NCBI GenBank assembly: GCA_024752435.1
Contig: CP103035.1
Coordinates: forward strand, 1,674,001-1,738,000
Direction: 5' to 3'
Source: Allantophomopsis cytisporea
Lineage: Eukaryota > Ascomycota > Leotiomycetes > Phacidiales > Phacidiaceae
DNA length: 64,000 nucleotides
Part shown: piece after piece, positions 43,399-54,207 of the stretch
How positions within the stretch are numbered: the first letter of the stretch is position 1
How the letters are laid out: each line of letters opens with the position of its first letter
Position numbers and translations under genes: made by a program
Notes under the pieces: model-generated
Seen by the model: the letters and a program-made list of their open reading frames with translations, nothing else
Database searches by the model: none
What the model was told of the DNA's origin: nothing

Positions 43399-44971
43399 AT
43401 GTCTGCGTCATCTAAAATTCCTATTATTGTATGTACATATACATCTGCTGCCTCCCTTGAATTCTGACTAACACAACAAACAGGCTCTCCCGAGGGTGAG
43501 CGAGAATGCAAAGAAGACTCTGGATATTGTAGCGAAGTTCGTTGAGGAAGAATGCATTGTATGTCCTCTGTGGCCTATCCAACCACAGCATGCTAACTTC
43601 TATAGCCCGCAGACCCCATCTTCCATGCCCAGATTGGTGAGGGCCCGGATCGATGGGATCATTACCCAACCATCATCGATGACTTGAAAGTCAAGGCAAA
43701 GAAGCTCGGCCTCTGGAACATGTTCTTACCAAAGGGCCACTATAAAGAGTCCCCGGGCTTCACAAACTTGGAATACGGTTTGATGGCAGAATACCTCGGC
43801 AAGTCTAGAATTGCCTCTGAGGCCGTGAACTGTGCCGCTCCTGACACTGGAAACATGGAGGTGCTTGCAAAGTATGGCAACGAAGAGCAGAAGAAGCAAT
43901 GGCTGAAGCCACTGATGGATGGCGAGATCCGCTCGGCTTTTCTGATGACAGAGCCAGATGTGGCCTCCTCCGACGCGACAAACATCCAGATGAGCATCAG
44001 AAAGGAGGGTAACGAATACGTGCTCAATGGTCAGGTATGTATGAGCTCGGTTATTATTTGGATTACTTCTGACGACCTGACAGAAATGGTGGAGTTCCGG
44101 AGCTGGTGATCCGCGATGCAAGATCTATATAGTCATGGGCAAGTCTGACCCCGACAACAAGGATCCTTACAGACAGCAGTCCGTTATTCTGGTACCAGCA
44201 GAGGCGAAGGGTATTAAAATCGAACGCATGCTATCGGTTTACGGCTATGATGATGCACCTCACGGTCACGGCCATATCACATTCAACAATGTTCGAGTGC
44301 CAGCAAAGAACATGGTCTTGGGTGAGGGCCGTGGGTTTGAGATCATTCAAGGTCGTCTGGGTCCAGGTCGCATCCACCATGCCATGAGATCTATTGGAGC
44401 TGTAAGTTTGCAAGGAGTCTGACGTATTTACTGAGCTAACTAGCACAAGGCCGAGAAAGCGCTTGACTGGATGCTTATGCGTATCAACGACCCGAAGAAG
44501 ACCCCATTCGGCAAGCAGTTGAAAGAGCATGGCGTTATTCTGGAATGGGTTGCTAAGTCTCGCATTGAAATTGATGCTGCTCGTCTCATTGTTCTGAATG
44601 CCGCCATCAAGATCGACGAGTTCAATGCTAAGGGCGCCTTGAAGGAAATTGCTGAGGCAAAGGTACTGGTTCCAACAACAGCCTTGACTGTCATTGATAG
44701 AGCTGTTCAGTCTTTTGGTGGTGCTGGTGTATCACAGGATACTCCTCTAGCTAACATGTGGTCAAATATTCGTACCCTGAGACTTGCTGATGGACCCGAT
44801 GAGGTTCATTTGCAGCAACTCGGGAAGAACGAGAACAAGAGAGGGAAGGAGGTCACTGCCCTGATTGCTAAACAAAAGGACTACACACAGAAGTTGTTGC
44901 AACAGTACAACGTGAAGCATGTGGAGCCAGGGTCCAAAATTCACATGGGCAATATCAAGTCGCAGCTGTAA
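43399..44971 (+). CDS. Acyl-CoA dehydrogenase family protein (ACAD10/11-like)
   Basis: FAD-dependent oxidation of an acyl-CoA to the 2-enoyl-CoA. Exons are 43399-43428, 43484-43558, 43606-44034, 44084-44401 and 44450-44971; introns are 55, 47, 49 and 48 nt; the product is 457 aa. FAD and substrate segments are visible: FLMTEPDVASSDATN (~167-181), where ACADs have the TEP..GSD loop, and KWWSSGAGDPRCK right after the third intron. The helical C-terminal domain has QSFGGAGVSQDTPLANMWSNIRTLRLADGPDEVHLQQLGK, as in ACAD10/11. There is no mitochondrial presequence, and the C terminus is Ser-Gln-Leu, a weak PTS1-like tripeptide, so peroxisomal location is possible. The physiological chain length is unknown. 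Confidence 0.92.
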
Positions 44972-45553
44972 ATTGTCTTGTCTATAAAATTCTTAGCTAT
45001 CTACTCACCTCTGAGTCTATGATTCAAAATTTTATCCCATATCTGTGTATTTGCCTGTATTTTCCTTGACAAACTCTTCAATGCGTATCTATAGTCATTG
45101 TTATTTCCGGCCGTGAGTGAATCTACGGCTCTCAATAACAGTTCTGGTGTAGACTACATCGCAAATTCGGTTTCTCCCTGATGATTGGTGGCATAATCTT
45201 GACTTTACAGAAAGACGTGTTTCTAGAAGTCAGATACTAAGTACATTTAGTGTGCCTGCCCTATTTACTGTGCCTAATTAGTGGTACATTCACCAAATCA
45301 CTGGTAGAATCAGTGGGAGATTGGTGATACCGCGTAAATAATTAGTGATGCAGTCACTAAATTAAGGCCTCCTTTCTGTTGCCGTCACTGTTTCTGGAAT
45401 TAGTTTATTCCGCAAGAATTAGGGAGAGTACGAGCTCACATCGCAAGGCTGAGGAGCCGAGAAGCCGTTACATCACGTCTACCAGCACGGCTAACGTCAG
45501 AGACGACACTGTGTAAAAGACGTACTGACAGTTATGCTATCTTGAATGCGACA
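44972..45553. other. Intergenic region, acyl-CoA dehydrogenase / TUL1
   Basis: About 580 bp. Between 45250 and 45365 there is an unusual run of repeated TTAGTGNYNCATTCACNAAATCA-like phrases (TTAGTG, GGTACATTCACCAAATCACTGG, ATTAGTGATGCAGTCACTAAATTA). It carries the promoter of the next gene. No coding region is seen. Confidence 0.4.
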
Positions 45554-48034
45554 ATGCCTCCCACTCCTCCACCACGAGAGGCAGTGCGGATTGTCTTTAT
45601 AATAACGCTTCTCTTATGGCTGTTCAATACACCAGATGACTATACGAATCAACCTCGTCGACCTATCAGTCCCGCAGAACGACATAACTTTCATTTACGA
45701 AACGCACAGAATGCACTTCGAATACTGGAGACCAGCGCCTACGAAGACTTCAGCCCGGTCGATGGACGATACCTAAACTTTACAGGCTTCATGGAAAGCA
45801 ACAACTACGCATGGGAAATGTTGACTGATGTTCAAAACAAAGCATCCAAATTACGCAACCATATATTGCTACCGGAAGCTGGACTGGGCGAGGGAACGAG
45901 AGAACCTGCAATGTATCGGAACATATCTGGCGCTGTCTCAGGAGAATGGGTACGATCAAACGATGGTGGCATCTCAGGCTCTCCTTCTATCCGCGACAGA
46001 AAGATGAATTTGACCGAAATAGCCCCTCATACAAATTGGGCATCTGGAGTCTGGACTCGAAACATCACTGGTAATCAAGGGAGGATGAAGCTCGAAATAG
46101 AGGAGGAAACAAAGAAGCTCGAAACTTGGGGACGGGTGATAACTTCGCCAAGTGGAAAGGTCGAAACCGAAGTCAACGAGATATCCGCAACCATGACCAT
46201 TTATGACAAGAGCAATAGTGGAGAAGGCTGGGAATCTAGACTCTATGGTCTTCACTTCCCTTCGAAAGGCCAAGCGGTCTTAACAACGACGAGTGACAAG
46301 TTTGCTGGCCTGTATGGCCTCCCTCATCTTCTAGATCCCGGTCTTTATGAGGCAGGAAGAGATCATCTTTATCACTTACTCAACGACACTATTGCAAAAG
46401 AGCAAAAAACAAATGCTTCAAGGATAGCTCGAGGAAGTGCAACAACAAGCACATTCGCTGATGACGCGCTTTCGACTCCTCATTGTGAGTACGTTGTATA
46501 TCTTCAAGTACAACCTGCTCATTGGAAAAATCCAACATCAGAGAACTCAATAATTGAAAACATGATCAGGCTTTCAGATATTGAGAGTGAGCTTAGGACG
46601 CCACGTGGTCTTCCTATGTCTGAAGTTCCCAAACTCGAGATGTCGTCGGTAGTTTTTTCTCCTGACTGTGGATTTGTTCTTGAGTCAAAAGGACCTCCTG
46701 ATTATCCGCCTAGCATTGGGCAGCACCTGCAAGGGTGGAAGTCTGAGAATTTTACATGGCTAGTGAAACGATGGCTTCTCCTCTTTACGTTGGTAGTCTT
46801 TATACAGATGGGATTGACAAGCATGCAAATGCGAGAAGCTGCTACGCCATCAACACTGAGTCGAATTAGTCTCTATACGATCGGTATTATGACTTTGGCG
46901 GATGCGTTGCTTTTTTTCATCTTCTCATTATTAGGTTCTGTTGTGGCATCCTTCTTTCCTGCGGCTCATTTATTGTCTTTTGGCGGCCTCCTTTCTCTTG
47001 CCATAGGTGGCAGGTTTCTAAATGAAATATGGAGTGTACAAGAGCCAGAACGAAGAGAACGAGAACGCGAACGCGAACGTGCTTCAGCGAACCCGATCCC
47101 CGTGATCACTGCAGCTGAGGTCGACACTCTTCCGCCAGTAACAGCAAACACATCTACGCCTATAGACCAGCCAATCATTATACCATCCGACCAAGATATG
47201 GATGCTGAGATTGAGACGGCTATGAATGGCCCCATTCTGCCGACTGCGACTCAACCTCAAGCACCTGTGTCCACAGAAACCATTGGATTTGGTGTGATAT
47301 ACACCCGATTCGTTATGACTATAGGTATAATCTTTATAGTGGCTGTTCATTCGTTGAGCTGGCCAAACCTACTGCAGCAGATATTTAGAAGGTTTATGAT
47401 GTTTCTTTACCTCTCATTTTGGTTGCCGCAGATATATCGCAACGTCTTAAGGAACTGCCGGAAAGCTCTGTTGTGGAAATTCGTACTTGGACAATCCGTA
47501 CTGCGTTTACTGCCTCTAACATATGTATGTTTGAGTGAAGAAAACATATTCTTCGGCCAAACAGCTTGGACAACGTGGATGGTATTTGTAGCCTACGTAT
47601 GGATTCAGATATGGATACTCTTTGCTCAAGAAGTTGTTGGGCCACGATATGGATTGCCGCAACGATGGATGCCTCATGCCTGGGACTATCATCCAATACT
47701 CCGCGAAGACGATGCGGAGGCTGGTGGACTTCCAATAGGACTGATCAAGGGACCGGATCCATCACAAGCAGATGCACATGATGGAAGTGGAAGGACAAAG
47801 TCTGCAGAGGGCGACACACGCTGCGTTGATTGTGCAATATGCATGCAGGTCATCGAGGTTCCTGTCGTACCTGCTGGTGCAAGTGGTGATGGTGGAGGAG
47901 TTGCTGGTGCTCTAAGTAGAAGATCATACATGGTCACTCCATGTCGTCATGTATTTCATTCGGCTTGTTTAGAAGGTTGGATGAAGTTGAGACTTCAATG
48001 TCCCATAGATAGAGAAACCCTACCAGCATTGTAG
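45554..48034 (+). CDS. TUL1: Transmembrane RING E3 ligase of the DSC complex (Tul1/Dsc1)
   Basis: Golgi/endosomal ubiquitin ligase; in Schizosaccharomyces and Aspergillus, Dsc1 is needed to activate the sterol regulator SREBP, and in yeast Tul1 sorts membrane proteins. Intronless, 826 aa from the ATG at 45554. The order is: an N-terminal signal-anchor (~10-22), a long luminal domain (~25-395) with NxS/T sites, about seven hydrophobic helices from ~400, a cytosolic loop with an Arg-Glu repeat (RRERERERERA, ~498-508), more helices (~580-700) and a C-terminal RING-H2 at ~757-826 (CAICMQVI ... TPCRHVFHSACLEGWMKLRLQCPID). All RING ligands are present. The length agrees with the family. Confidence 0.93.
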   Translation: MPPTPPPREAVRIVFIITLLLWLFNTPDDYTNQPRRPISPAERHNFHLRNAQNALRILETSAYEDFSPVDGRYLNFTGFMESNNYAWEMLTDVQNKASKLRNHILLPEAGLGEGTREPAMYRNISGAVSGEWVRSNDGGISGSPSIRDRKMNLTEIAPHTNWASGVWTRNITGNQGRMKLEIEEETKKLETWGRVITSPSGKVETEVNEISATMTIYDKSNSGEGWESRLYGLHFPSKGQAVLTTTSDKFAGLYGLPHLLDPGLYEAGRDHLYHLLNDTIAKEQKTNASRIARGSATTSTFADDALSTPHCEYVVYLQVQPAHWKNPTSENSIIENMIRLSDIESELRTPRGLPMSEVPKLEMSSVVFSPDCGFVLESKGPPDYPPSIGQHLQGWKSENFTWLVKRWLLLFTLVVFIQMGLTSMQMREAATPSTLSRISLYTIGIMTLADALLFFIFSLLGSVVASFFPAAHLLSFGGLLSLAIGGRFLNEIWSVQEPERRERERERERASANPIPVITAAEVDTLPPVTANTSTPIDQPIIIPSDQDMDAEIETAMNGPILPTATQPQAPVSTETIGFGVIYTRFVMTIGIIFIVAVHSLSWPNLLQQIFRRFMMFLYLSFWLPQIYRNVLRNCRKALLWKFVLGQSVLRLLPLTYVCLSEENIFFGQTAWTTWMVFVAYVWIQIWILFAQEVVGPRYGLPQRWMPHAWDYHPILREDDAEAGGLPIGLIKGPDPSQADAHDGSGRTKSAEGDTRCVDCAICMQVIEVPVVPAGASGDGGGVAGALSRRSYMVTPCRHVFHSACLEGWMKLRLQCPIDRETLPAL

Positions 48035-48250
48035 TATATATAAGGAAAATCAAATCCGAATGAAAATGCATATCACCGTGTATAATTACAATTAAACTCG
48101 AGGTATAGACAATAACTCATGAAAGATGGTGAAATATTTCCAGCAGGCATCGATGGTTCTTCGTATGCTTGTAGAGGTAGTACGTTTGAAATATTTGTCA
48201 TCATTGTTTCTATTGTCATAATCTACAGTATTTCAACCTCCTTGCACATC

Positions 48251-49386
48251 TCATAGCTTGGATCCTGCACTTTCAAAGAGGTTCTGGAATGACGGATACA
48301 CCTCTTCAGTCAAATCGCTAGCTTGAAGGCTGCGTCCCTTCTTCGCAAAGGCCAACCTTGAACATTCCTATCGTGTATTAGTACAATCTTCTCGCTGTAA
48401 GATATGAATGACTTACTCTCGTGATGGAGCTACCTCCGAAAGCCGCCAGAGCCAGAAGCTCTACCGAATCAAGGCTGCCATCGTGATCCCAAATTTTGTC
48501 TAGGTACGCCTTTCTCCAGGCTAGGAATGTGGCCAGACTTCCAGTGAGAGTATCACCTTGTCCACCACTTCTCTTTAGTCCTCCCTCGAGATCACTGACA
48601 TACGTGTATTCCCCATTCGAGATATAATCCTTGGCGCCCTTCTGTAGCACCGTCACACCACCAAATGCCTTTGCAAGCTTCTCTGCTCCCTCTCCATCCT
48701 TGAGCGTATTCACGTCGATGCCCTTTGCTTTACAAAGTCTGCCGAACTCAACGACGTTTGGTGTCAAAATACACTCTTTGTAACCTTGTACCAATTCTGG
48801 CCTCGTTTGAGCGAGGAACAAACCATCTGCGTCCAACACGAATGGAATGTTTGCTTTTTTTGCAGCTACGATAACAATCGCGCAGGTATCCTGCATTAGA
48901 GGATCTCTTCCTAACCCCGGTCCGATAACAAGAACATGTAAACGGGAGAGCATATCAACAATTGGCTTCGCAATATCGTCCGCCGAGGCTTTGGCTTCAG
49001 CGTGACTGGATTGGCGCATGAGAGGGTGCACCATAAGGTTTGGGGAGTATGTCTTGATGACTTGTGCAGCTTGTGGTTCGCAAATTACATGACTCTACTC
49101 AGGGTATGTGTCAGTGATGTTTATGGATCTCTTTACCACGACTACTTACCATGTCAGCACCAAGACGTGCGCTCGCCATTGCAGAGAAGTAAGGTGCTCC
49201 GGTGTAGTCTTCACTACCTCCAATCACTGCCACTCGGCCCATCTGTCCTTTACTCAAGTATCAGTTCGGATTCTATAATGGTTCATTGGCTGTATATGAA
49301 TACTGCGAACCTTTGTGGAATTTCTCAAGCATTGGTGGCACCATCTTTCTGGCTTTCAACAAGAGATCATTCGTGCTATGCGCCAT
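48251..49386 (-). CDS. ATP-dependent (S)-NAD(P)H-hydrate dehydratase
   Basis: Repairs damaged hydrated NADH and NADPH (NADHX, NADPHX) using ATP; the ribokinase-like family is CARKD/NAXD, yeast Ykl151c. Exons are 49386-49311, 49247-49150, 49094-48417 and 48367-48251; introns are 63, 55 and 49 nt; the product is 322 aa. Splicing joins HKGQMGRVAVIGGSEDYTGAPYFSAMASARLGADMSHVICE, the N-terminal signature. GPGLGRDP (~105-112) and the PNVVEF segment follow. KRSGGQGDTLTG (~245-256) holds the catalytic GxGD loop with Asp. The last exon restores ECSRLAFAKKGRSLQASDL, conserved at the C terminus. A further-upstream ATG in frame exists but seems less likely. Confidence 0.93.
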
Positions 49387-50320
49387 ATTTGGGGGATTAT
49401 GGTTTGACGGTTTCAATAAATAGGTCTGGGATAAATTAGTATTAATGTTCAACATCCAAAACTCTCTCTTAGCATTAGAGGAGGGTATCATAAGATGTGA
49501 CAAGGTTTCGTTTTATGGACGGTAACATACATGTATTGCTATACTCTCCGGCAGTCAGGGAGAAACTGAGGGTTATGGCTGGGTTCAGGATACTAAGTGA
49601 ATGTGTATTGATTGTTGATTTTGCTAAGAAAATAATTCAATCGACTTAACTTTTGTAATGACAGAACTCCAAATATTTTGAGTGATGAGCCTATGACGCA
49701 GGGATTAACCGGCTACTAGACGCTGATGTCACCTCAGCTCGCGGCAGCTCGTTGTTGCCACGTGACTCTGTGAATATCACCTGGTACCTAGATACTTAGG
49801 TAGTAAATAGCCGGTAGGTACGTACATATTTATCTAAAACGTGAAATCATATATCCACGTGACCAAGCACACCAAAAACCATGATTGGCTGTATTCGTGT
49901 CTTTCCTTAGTAGTGCTCCGCTTAGCACATCGAGCTATGAACCTATAGGAAGCATCGCGAGCCTAATACCTTCCTAAATTGAACCTTGAGTTTATCTCTT
50001 ACGCTCCCATTGGTCTGGTATCGATCGATATCGCTTGACGATCAACCTCGTGCAACTTATCAATTGGCAACTAGGGACAACAAGGGGAGTTCTCTAAAAG
50101 AAATGACTATGCTGCAGATGTTACCAGCCGAGTAAGCTGACAGCGAAATCCAGACCGTTGTCTCTAGGGTCGGAGCTGAATGTAGCATGTAGGGTATAAA
50201 GACATGGGGTGCCATCTTGATTGAGGGGAGCTGTTTCCTGAACACTGGGGTCGGGTGGTTCCTTATTATGTATTTATTTTGAGGGAGGATATATTTTGCT
50301 TCGATAATAGAGAGTTTGGG
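49387..50320. promoter_or_regulatory. Divergent promoter region, NAD(P)HX dehydratase / carotenoid oxygenase
   Basis: About 930 bp. Two CACGTG palindromes (49759-49764, 49856-49861) flank an AGGT/ACCT-rich block at 49783-49825 (GGTACCTAG, TTAGGTAG, CCGGTAGGTACGTAC). ATTGG motifs lie at 49884-49888 and ~50010. This is the densest cluster of repeated promoter words in the window. No coding region. Confidence 0.5.
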
Positions 50321-52105
50321 ATGATTTCTGCTCGAAACAACGATAAAACGGAAATGGAGAAGGATATAATAAAGAAACAAATGCCAGTAGCCGCGGCAGA
50401 ATTTGAAGATAAGGCTGGAGATGTGGAAGATAAAAGGATATGGCCAAATGAAATCGGGGTAAGCATCCTCCATATACGCCTTTTCCACAGATTCCTCACT
50501 CATATCTTCAAGTTTGAACCAGATTATGAGCAGCTCGAAACCATTGAGCTCCCAGTTACAGGGACTATTCCCTTGTATGCAGCCGGCACTCTCTACCGTA
50601 CGGGTCCAGGCCGCTACCAAACACCCTCCGCGACAGGTACCTACACGCTGTCCCACTGGTTCGATGGATTCGGCCAAACCCACTGCTTCCAGCTGCTCCC
50701 TACGCCAGAAGGAATCAAAGTACTATACAATTCCAAGAGCCAAGTTGACGGTCGCCTCTTAAAACTTAAAACGGCCAGCGAAGAGGCGCCATACTCCTTC
50801 GCGCAAAAAGCTGACCCCTGCATGGGTCTCTTTGGCAAGATCAAAAGCAGTTTCAAGAGTGCAGGCCGCTTGAACGATCTCAAAGTCAACGAGGTTGACG
50901 TCTCTGTCGCGCTACTCGGTAACCTCCCGTCCGCAACACTCGCATCTGCAACGGGTGGAGACGATCCAGAAGATACGAAGGTACAGAATCTCTGGGCTAT
51001 GACGGATATGGCGATCCTCAAGCGCCTCAACCCTACGACACTGGCGCCGGTTGGAGTTGCGCATCAGAGAGAGCTCCATCCTCAACTCACAGGCCCATTA
51101 AGCTGCGCGCATGCACACACCGACCCCGTATCTGGTGACGTCTTCAACTATAATCTCGACTTCGGGCGGTATGCTTCGTACCGTGTCTTCCGTGTCTCGG
51201 CGTCAACGGGCGAGACTGACATTTTAGCTACGATTACTGGGCCCGACGTTCCTCCTGTATATCTGCATTCTTTCTTTCTTACCGAGGATTTCATTGTCTT
51301 AGCCTTGTGGAGCTCACATATCGCGTTAGGCGGGCTGAGGGTACTTTGGGAAAGAAACGTGCTGGACGCCATTGCACCATTCGACAAAGGGAAAGTTGTA
51401 AAGTGGTATGTCATTGATCGAAGACACGGCAAGGGCGTCGTCAAGGAATTTGAGAGCGCGGCGGCATTTTGCTTCCATTCGTTGAATGCATGGCAGGAGG
51501 AGCGAGAGGGGAAAGTAGATGTGGTTTGTGAGCTGATGCAGTATGAAAGCTTAGATGTGCTGCATAAATTTTACTACGAGAACTTGATGGACCAAGGGAA
51601 GGAGCAGAAGGCTTACCCATCGAAGTTGGCGAGGTATCGTCTGGCGGATGTGGAAAATGCTGATGAGGGCGAAGTAAAGAGGAAGGCGAGTTTAGAGTTG
51701 GAGATTCACAGTCCACTAACAGGTGATGTCCCGACAATTAATCCTTTGTACTGTACGCGGCCGAATCGTTATGTTTACTCGATTGTCAATCGTCACTACT
51801 CGACCTTCTTTGATGGGCTTTCAAAAACCGATACCCTGACAAAAGAAACCATTTTCTGGGAGAATCCGTTTGGTCATACTCCTGGAGAGGCCATTTTTGT
51901 GCCTGATCCTAAGGGAAAGGAGGAAGATAGTGGGGTTCTGTTAAGCGTGGTCTTAGATGGGATTAGAAAACGGAGCTATCTACTCTGCTTGGATGCTCGG
52001 AATTTGCAGGAGTTAGGCAGGGCTGATGTGCAAGGTGGCGTTGTAGGGTTTGGATTTCATGGCTTGCATACTGGGACTTCGAAGAAAAGTGGAAAGAGTC
52101 TGTAA
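50321..52105 (+). CDS. Carotenoid cleavage oxygenase (RPE65/CCD family)
   Basis: Non-heme iron enzyme cleaving carotenoids or stilbenes. Exons are 50321-50458 and 50513-52105 with a 54-nt intron, giving 576 aa. Splicing turns the text into WPNEIG-FEPDYEQLETIELPVTGTIPLYAAGTLYRTGPGRY, the normal N-terminal signature of fungal CCDs. Four Fe(II)-binding histidines are visible: CAHAHTDP, VYLHSFFLTEDF, FCFHSLNAW and GFHGLHTG near the C terminus. The frame is open through the intron, so a retained form would simply insert 18 residues. Relatives in Fusarium are CarX (beta-carotene to retinal) and CarT (torulene cleavage); I cannot choose. No carotenoid synthesis gene is seen nearby. The ATG at 50321 is the first in frame. 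Confidence 0.9.
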   Translation: MISARNNDKTEMEKDIIKKQMPVAAAEFEDKAGDVEDKRIWPNEIGVSILHIRLFHRFLTHIFKFEPDYEQLETIELPVTGTIPLYAAGTLYRTGPGRYQTPSATGTYTLSHWFDGFGQTHCFQLLPTPEGIKVLYNSKSQVDGRLLKLKTASEEAPYSFAQKADPCMGLFGKIKSSFKSAGRLNDLKVNEVDVSVALLGNLPSATLASATGGDDPEDTKVQNLWAMTDMAILKRLNPTTLAPVGVAHQRELHPQLTGPLSCAHAHTDPVSGDVFNYNLDFGRYASYRVFRVSASTGETDILATITGPDVPPVYLHSFFLTEDFIVLALWSSHIALGGLRVLWERNVLDAIAPFDKGKVVKWYVIDRRHGKGVVKEFESAAAFCFHSLNAWQEEREGKVDVVCELMQYESLDVLHKFYYENLMDQGKEQKAYPSKLARYRLADVENADEGEVKRKASLELEIHSPLTGDVPTINPLYCTRPNRYVYSIVNRHYSTFFDGLSKTDTLTKETIFWENPFGHTPGEAIFVPDPKGKEEDSGVLLSVVLDGIRKRSYLLCLDARNLQELGRADVQGGVVGFGFHGLHTGTSKKSGKSL

Positions 52106-52885
52106 ATCAAGGCTTAGGACTCGGCTTCTGTAACTATAACAAGTCTGGTTTTTACTATATAGTAAGTCTTAGCGCCGAAACCATGGCAAAGCCAACACAA
52201 GTTTGTTTTGGTAATGAGACACTCGTATTTCCTGATCTTCCACAAAGGAAGACAATCTTATTCGTTTCTGTATACTATAGACGGAGAACAATGACGCTAG
52301 AGACCTGGCCCAAGCTTACATGCGTGTTTCGATATAGAAGTGATGCATGTTTCTCAGAGCTCTAGTCAAGAGTTGAAACACTTGACTATCCTTCCGCACG
52401 TTTGCACACAAGTTATAGTGAAGCGTGTACAGACTACCAGACTTGATATACTGCAACTGGCTTGATTTGTTAATTTATTCGCGCGAAAGGTGAGGACGAT
52501 GCGATTTTCTGAGCGAAGGACATGAGCCTGTATGATGGTCGTGAAAGCCTTGAAGAGCTTACAGTTGTAGCTATAGAGGCTGTTCAGGCCAAGGCATTGG
52601 TCTGAGGCAAGTAGGAGGATCCCAAGGAGAAGGATGGGAAGAAAGGAGTAGCAACAATGCAGCTTATCGTATGTGTGAGCATACTCATATGAACTTGTAG
52701 TACTTATAGGTCTTCGGAGAGTTCATGGATAGTTACTCAAATCACACTGAATATACTGCGATGCGGTATTTAAATCACGGGGAGTACTATTATTTGAATG
52801 GCTGTTTTTAGAATACTCCTTTTCAATGATATAATGCTAAATCAAAGCTCCAGAAAGAAATTATTATTTACCCGAACCACCTTAA
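52106..52885. other. Convergent intergenic region, carotenoid oxygenase / TMEM69-like gene
   Basis: 780 bp of 3' sequence. A 60-codon plus-strand frame at 52183-52365 starts with ATG but has no recognisable feature. No other signal is seen. Confidence 0.5.
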
Positions 52886-54207
52886 TTACTCCTTTTCCTC
52901 AGTTTCCTCCTCGCGGCGGCCAGCTTCGTCACGACGGCCTTGAACCTGTGGCTCTGAAGTGTTAGCGTCGCTGTGGGCAGCACTCTCCTTCTCGTTCTGT
53001 GACTGCATCTTCTTGTCCTCCATCTCATGCTCTTCGGCAGTTGCATCGTCATTCTCTGCATCCTCCTCGGCAGCCAACTTCGCTCTGCGCTCCTTCTCCT
53101 CCCTCTCTAGGTTCTCCCACTGACTGTCTCTCAGCTTCTTCATTTCATATGCTGGCCCCTCCGCTGTGAAACTTCCCACCTTTCCGGCAATTTGGCCACG
53201 ACCGATAAGGGAAACGACGATACTTGCGCCGACAATGAAAGTCAAGACAAAGCGATAGGTAGAGTACCATGGTGGACACCAGCCACGAACAGTTGCACGA
53301 GCATCGGTAAAGTACAGGAAGTTGAAGGCAACGAATTGTGAGATGAGAGCGTATTCAACAGGCATCAACATTGTTGGCCAAGCAACTGCTGGAGCAATGA
53401 CCCCAATGGCATAGCGTCTGTAAGAGTGTTTGCCTCCGTAACCGGCGTACTCGAGACCCCAGTGAATGGCACCCAAGAAAGAAATGATCTGCATATGTGA
53501 GCTTGTGTCAGTATTGAGGATGAGAATCTACTTACGACTGCGCCGTAGCCGACTTGAACTGGCTCAAGAACTGCTAGAAGCTGGTGGGCGGTTTCTGGGC
53601 TAAACAAGTATCCGCTTCCGTTTTGGGCTGCATGGTTGATATCGAATGCGAGGTATGCGGTAGAAATAGATGTTCCGAGGTATGGCAATACACCGGCAGC
53701 ACCGAGAAGCAACGACTCTCGCGGTACATGGTCAAGTGCAAAGGTTTCCTTAATAGTTTTCTGTGAAAGGGAAAAAACCTGTAAGCATGGAGATTATAGA
53801 AGGTCAATTATTTAGGAATGACTTACAATATCCGCCTTCATACCCGCCAACATATCATCATCATCCTTAGGCGCACGCGCCTGACTTTGCTCAAAAACAT
53901 GTCGAACTGAGCTATCGGTACTGACTTGATCTGGATGCGGTTCAATTGGTGTCTCTGCAATCTTCTTCTCCGTTTCTTTATCAATTACATCGTAGGGTGG
54001 GCCGTTCTTGTTCGTCGCGAATCTTATACTTGTAGACGTCACTGGACGTAGGGAACTGGCGACTAATGGTTGTGGTCTTTTGGCACTTAAAGTGCGCAAT
54101 TGAGCATTGCTGCTTGGAACTCTTGATGCAAGTCCAGCTGTAACACGAGTAGATGAAGGCGCACAAAGACTCTTGAAGAGTGGTCGTGTGCTTGATGTTC
54201 TGAGCAT
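52886..54207 (-). CDS. TMEM69/DUF3429-like mitochondrial membrane protein
   Basis: Function unknown; relatives are annotated as mitochondrial membrane proteins. Exons are 54207-53827, 53760-53536 and 53488-52886; introns are 66 and 47 nt; the product is 402 aa. The first ~65 residues are Ser/Arg/Leu-rich with no acid, a strong mitochondrial presequence. Four or so hydrophobic segments follow from ~140: LLLGAAGVLPYLGTSISTAYLAF, the GYGAVIISFLGAIHWGLEYAGYGG segment typical of DUF3429 and created by splicing, YALISQFVAFNFLYF and FVLTFIVGASIVVSLI. The C-terminal ~110 residues are highly charged (E/K/D/R) and predict a coiled or disordered tail, longer than in animal TMEM69. Assignment rests on the HWGLEY motif. 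Confidence 0.8.

Noticed and set aside
48378..48420. Apparent frameshift at the last exon of the NAD(P)HX dehydratase gene
   Set aside because: On re-reading, the donor is GTAAGT after AGA (exon ends at 48417) and the junction is in phase; the conserved C terminus reads through cleanly.
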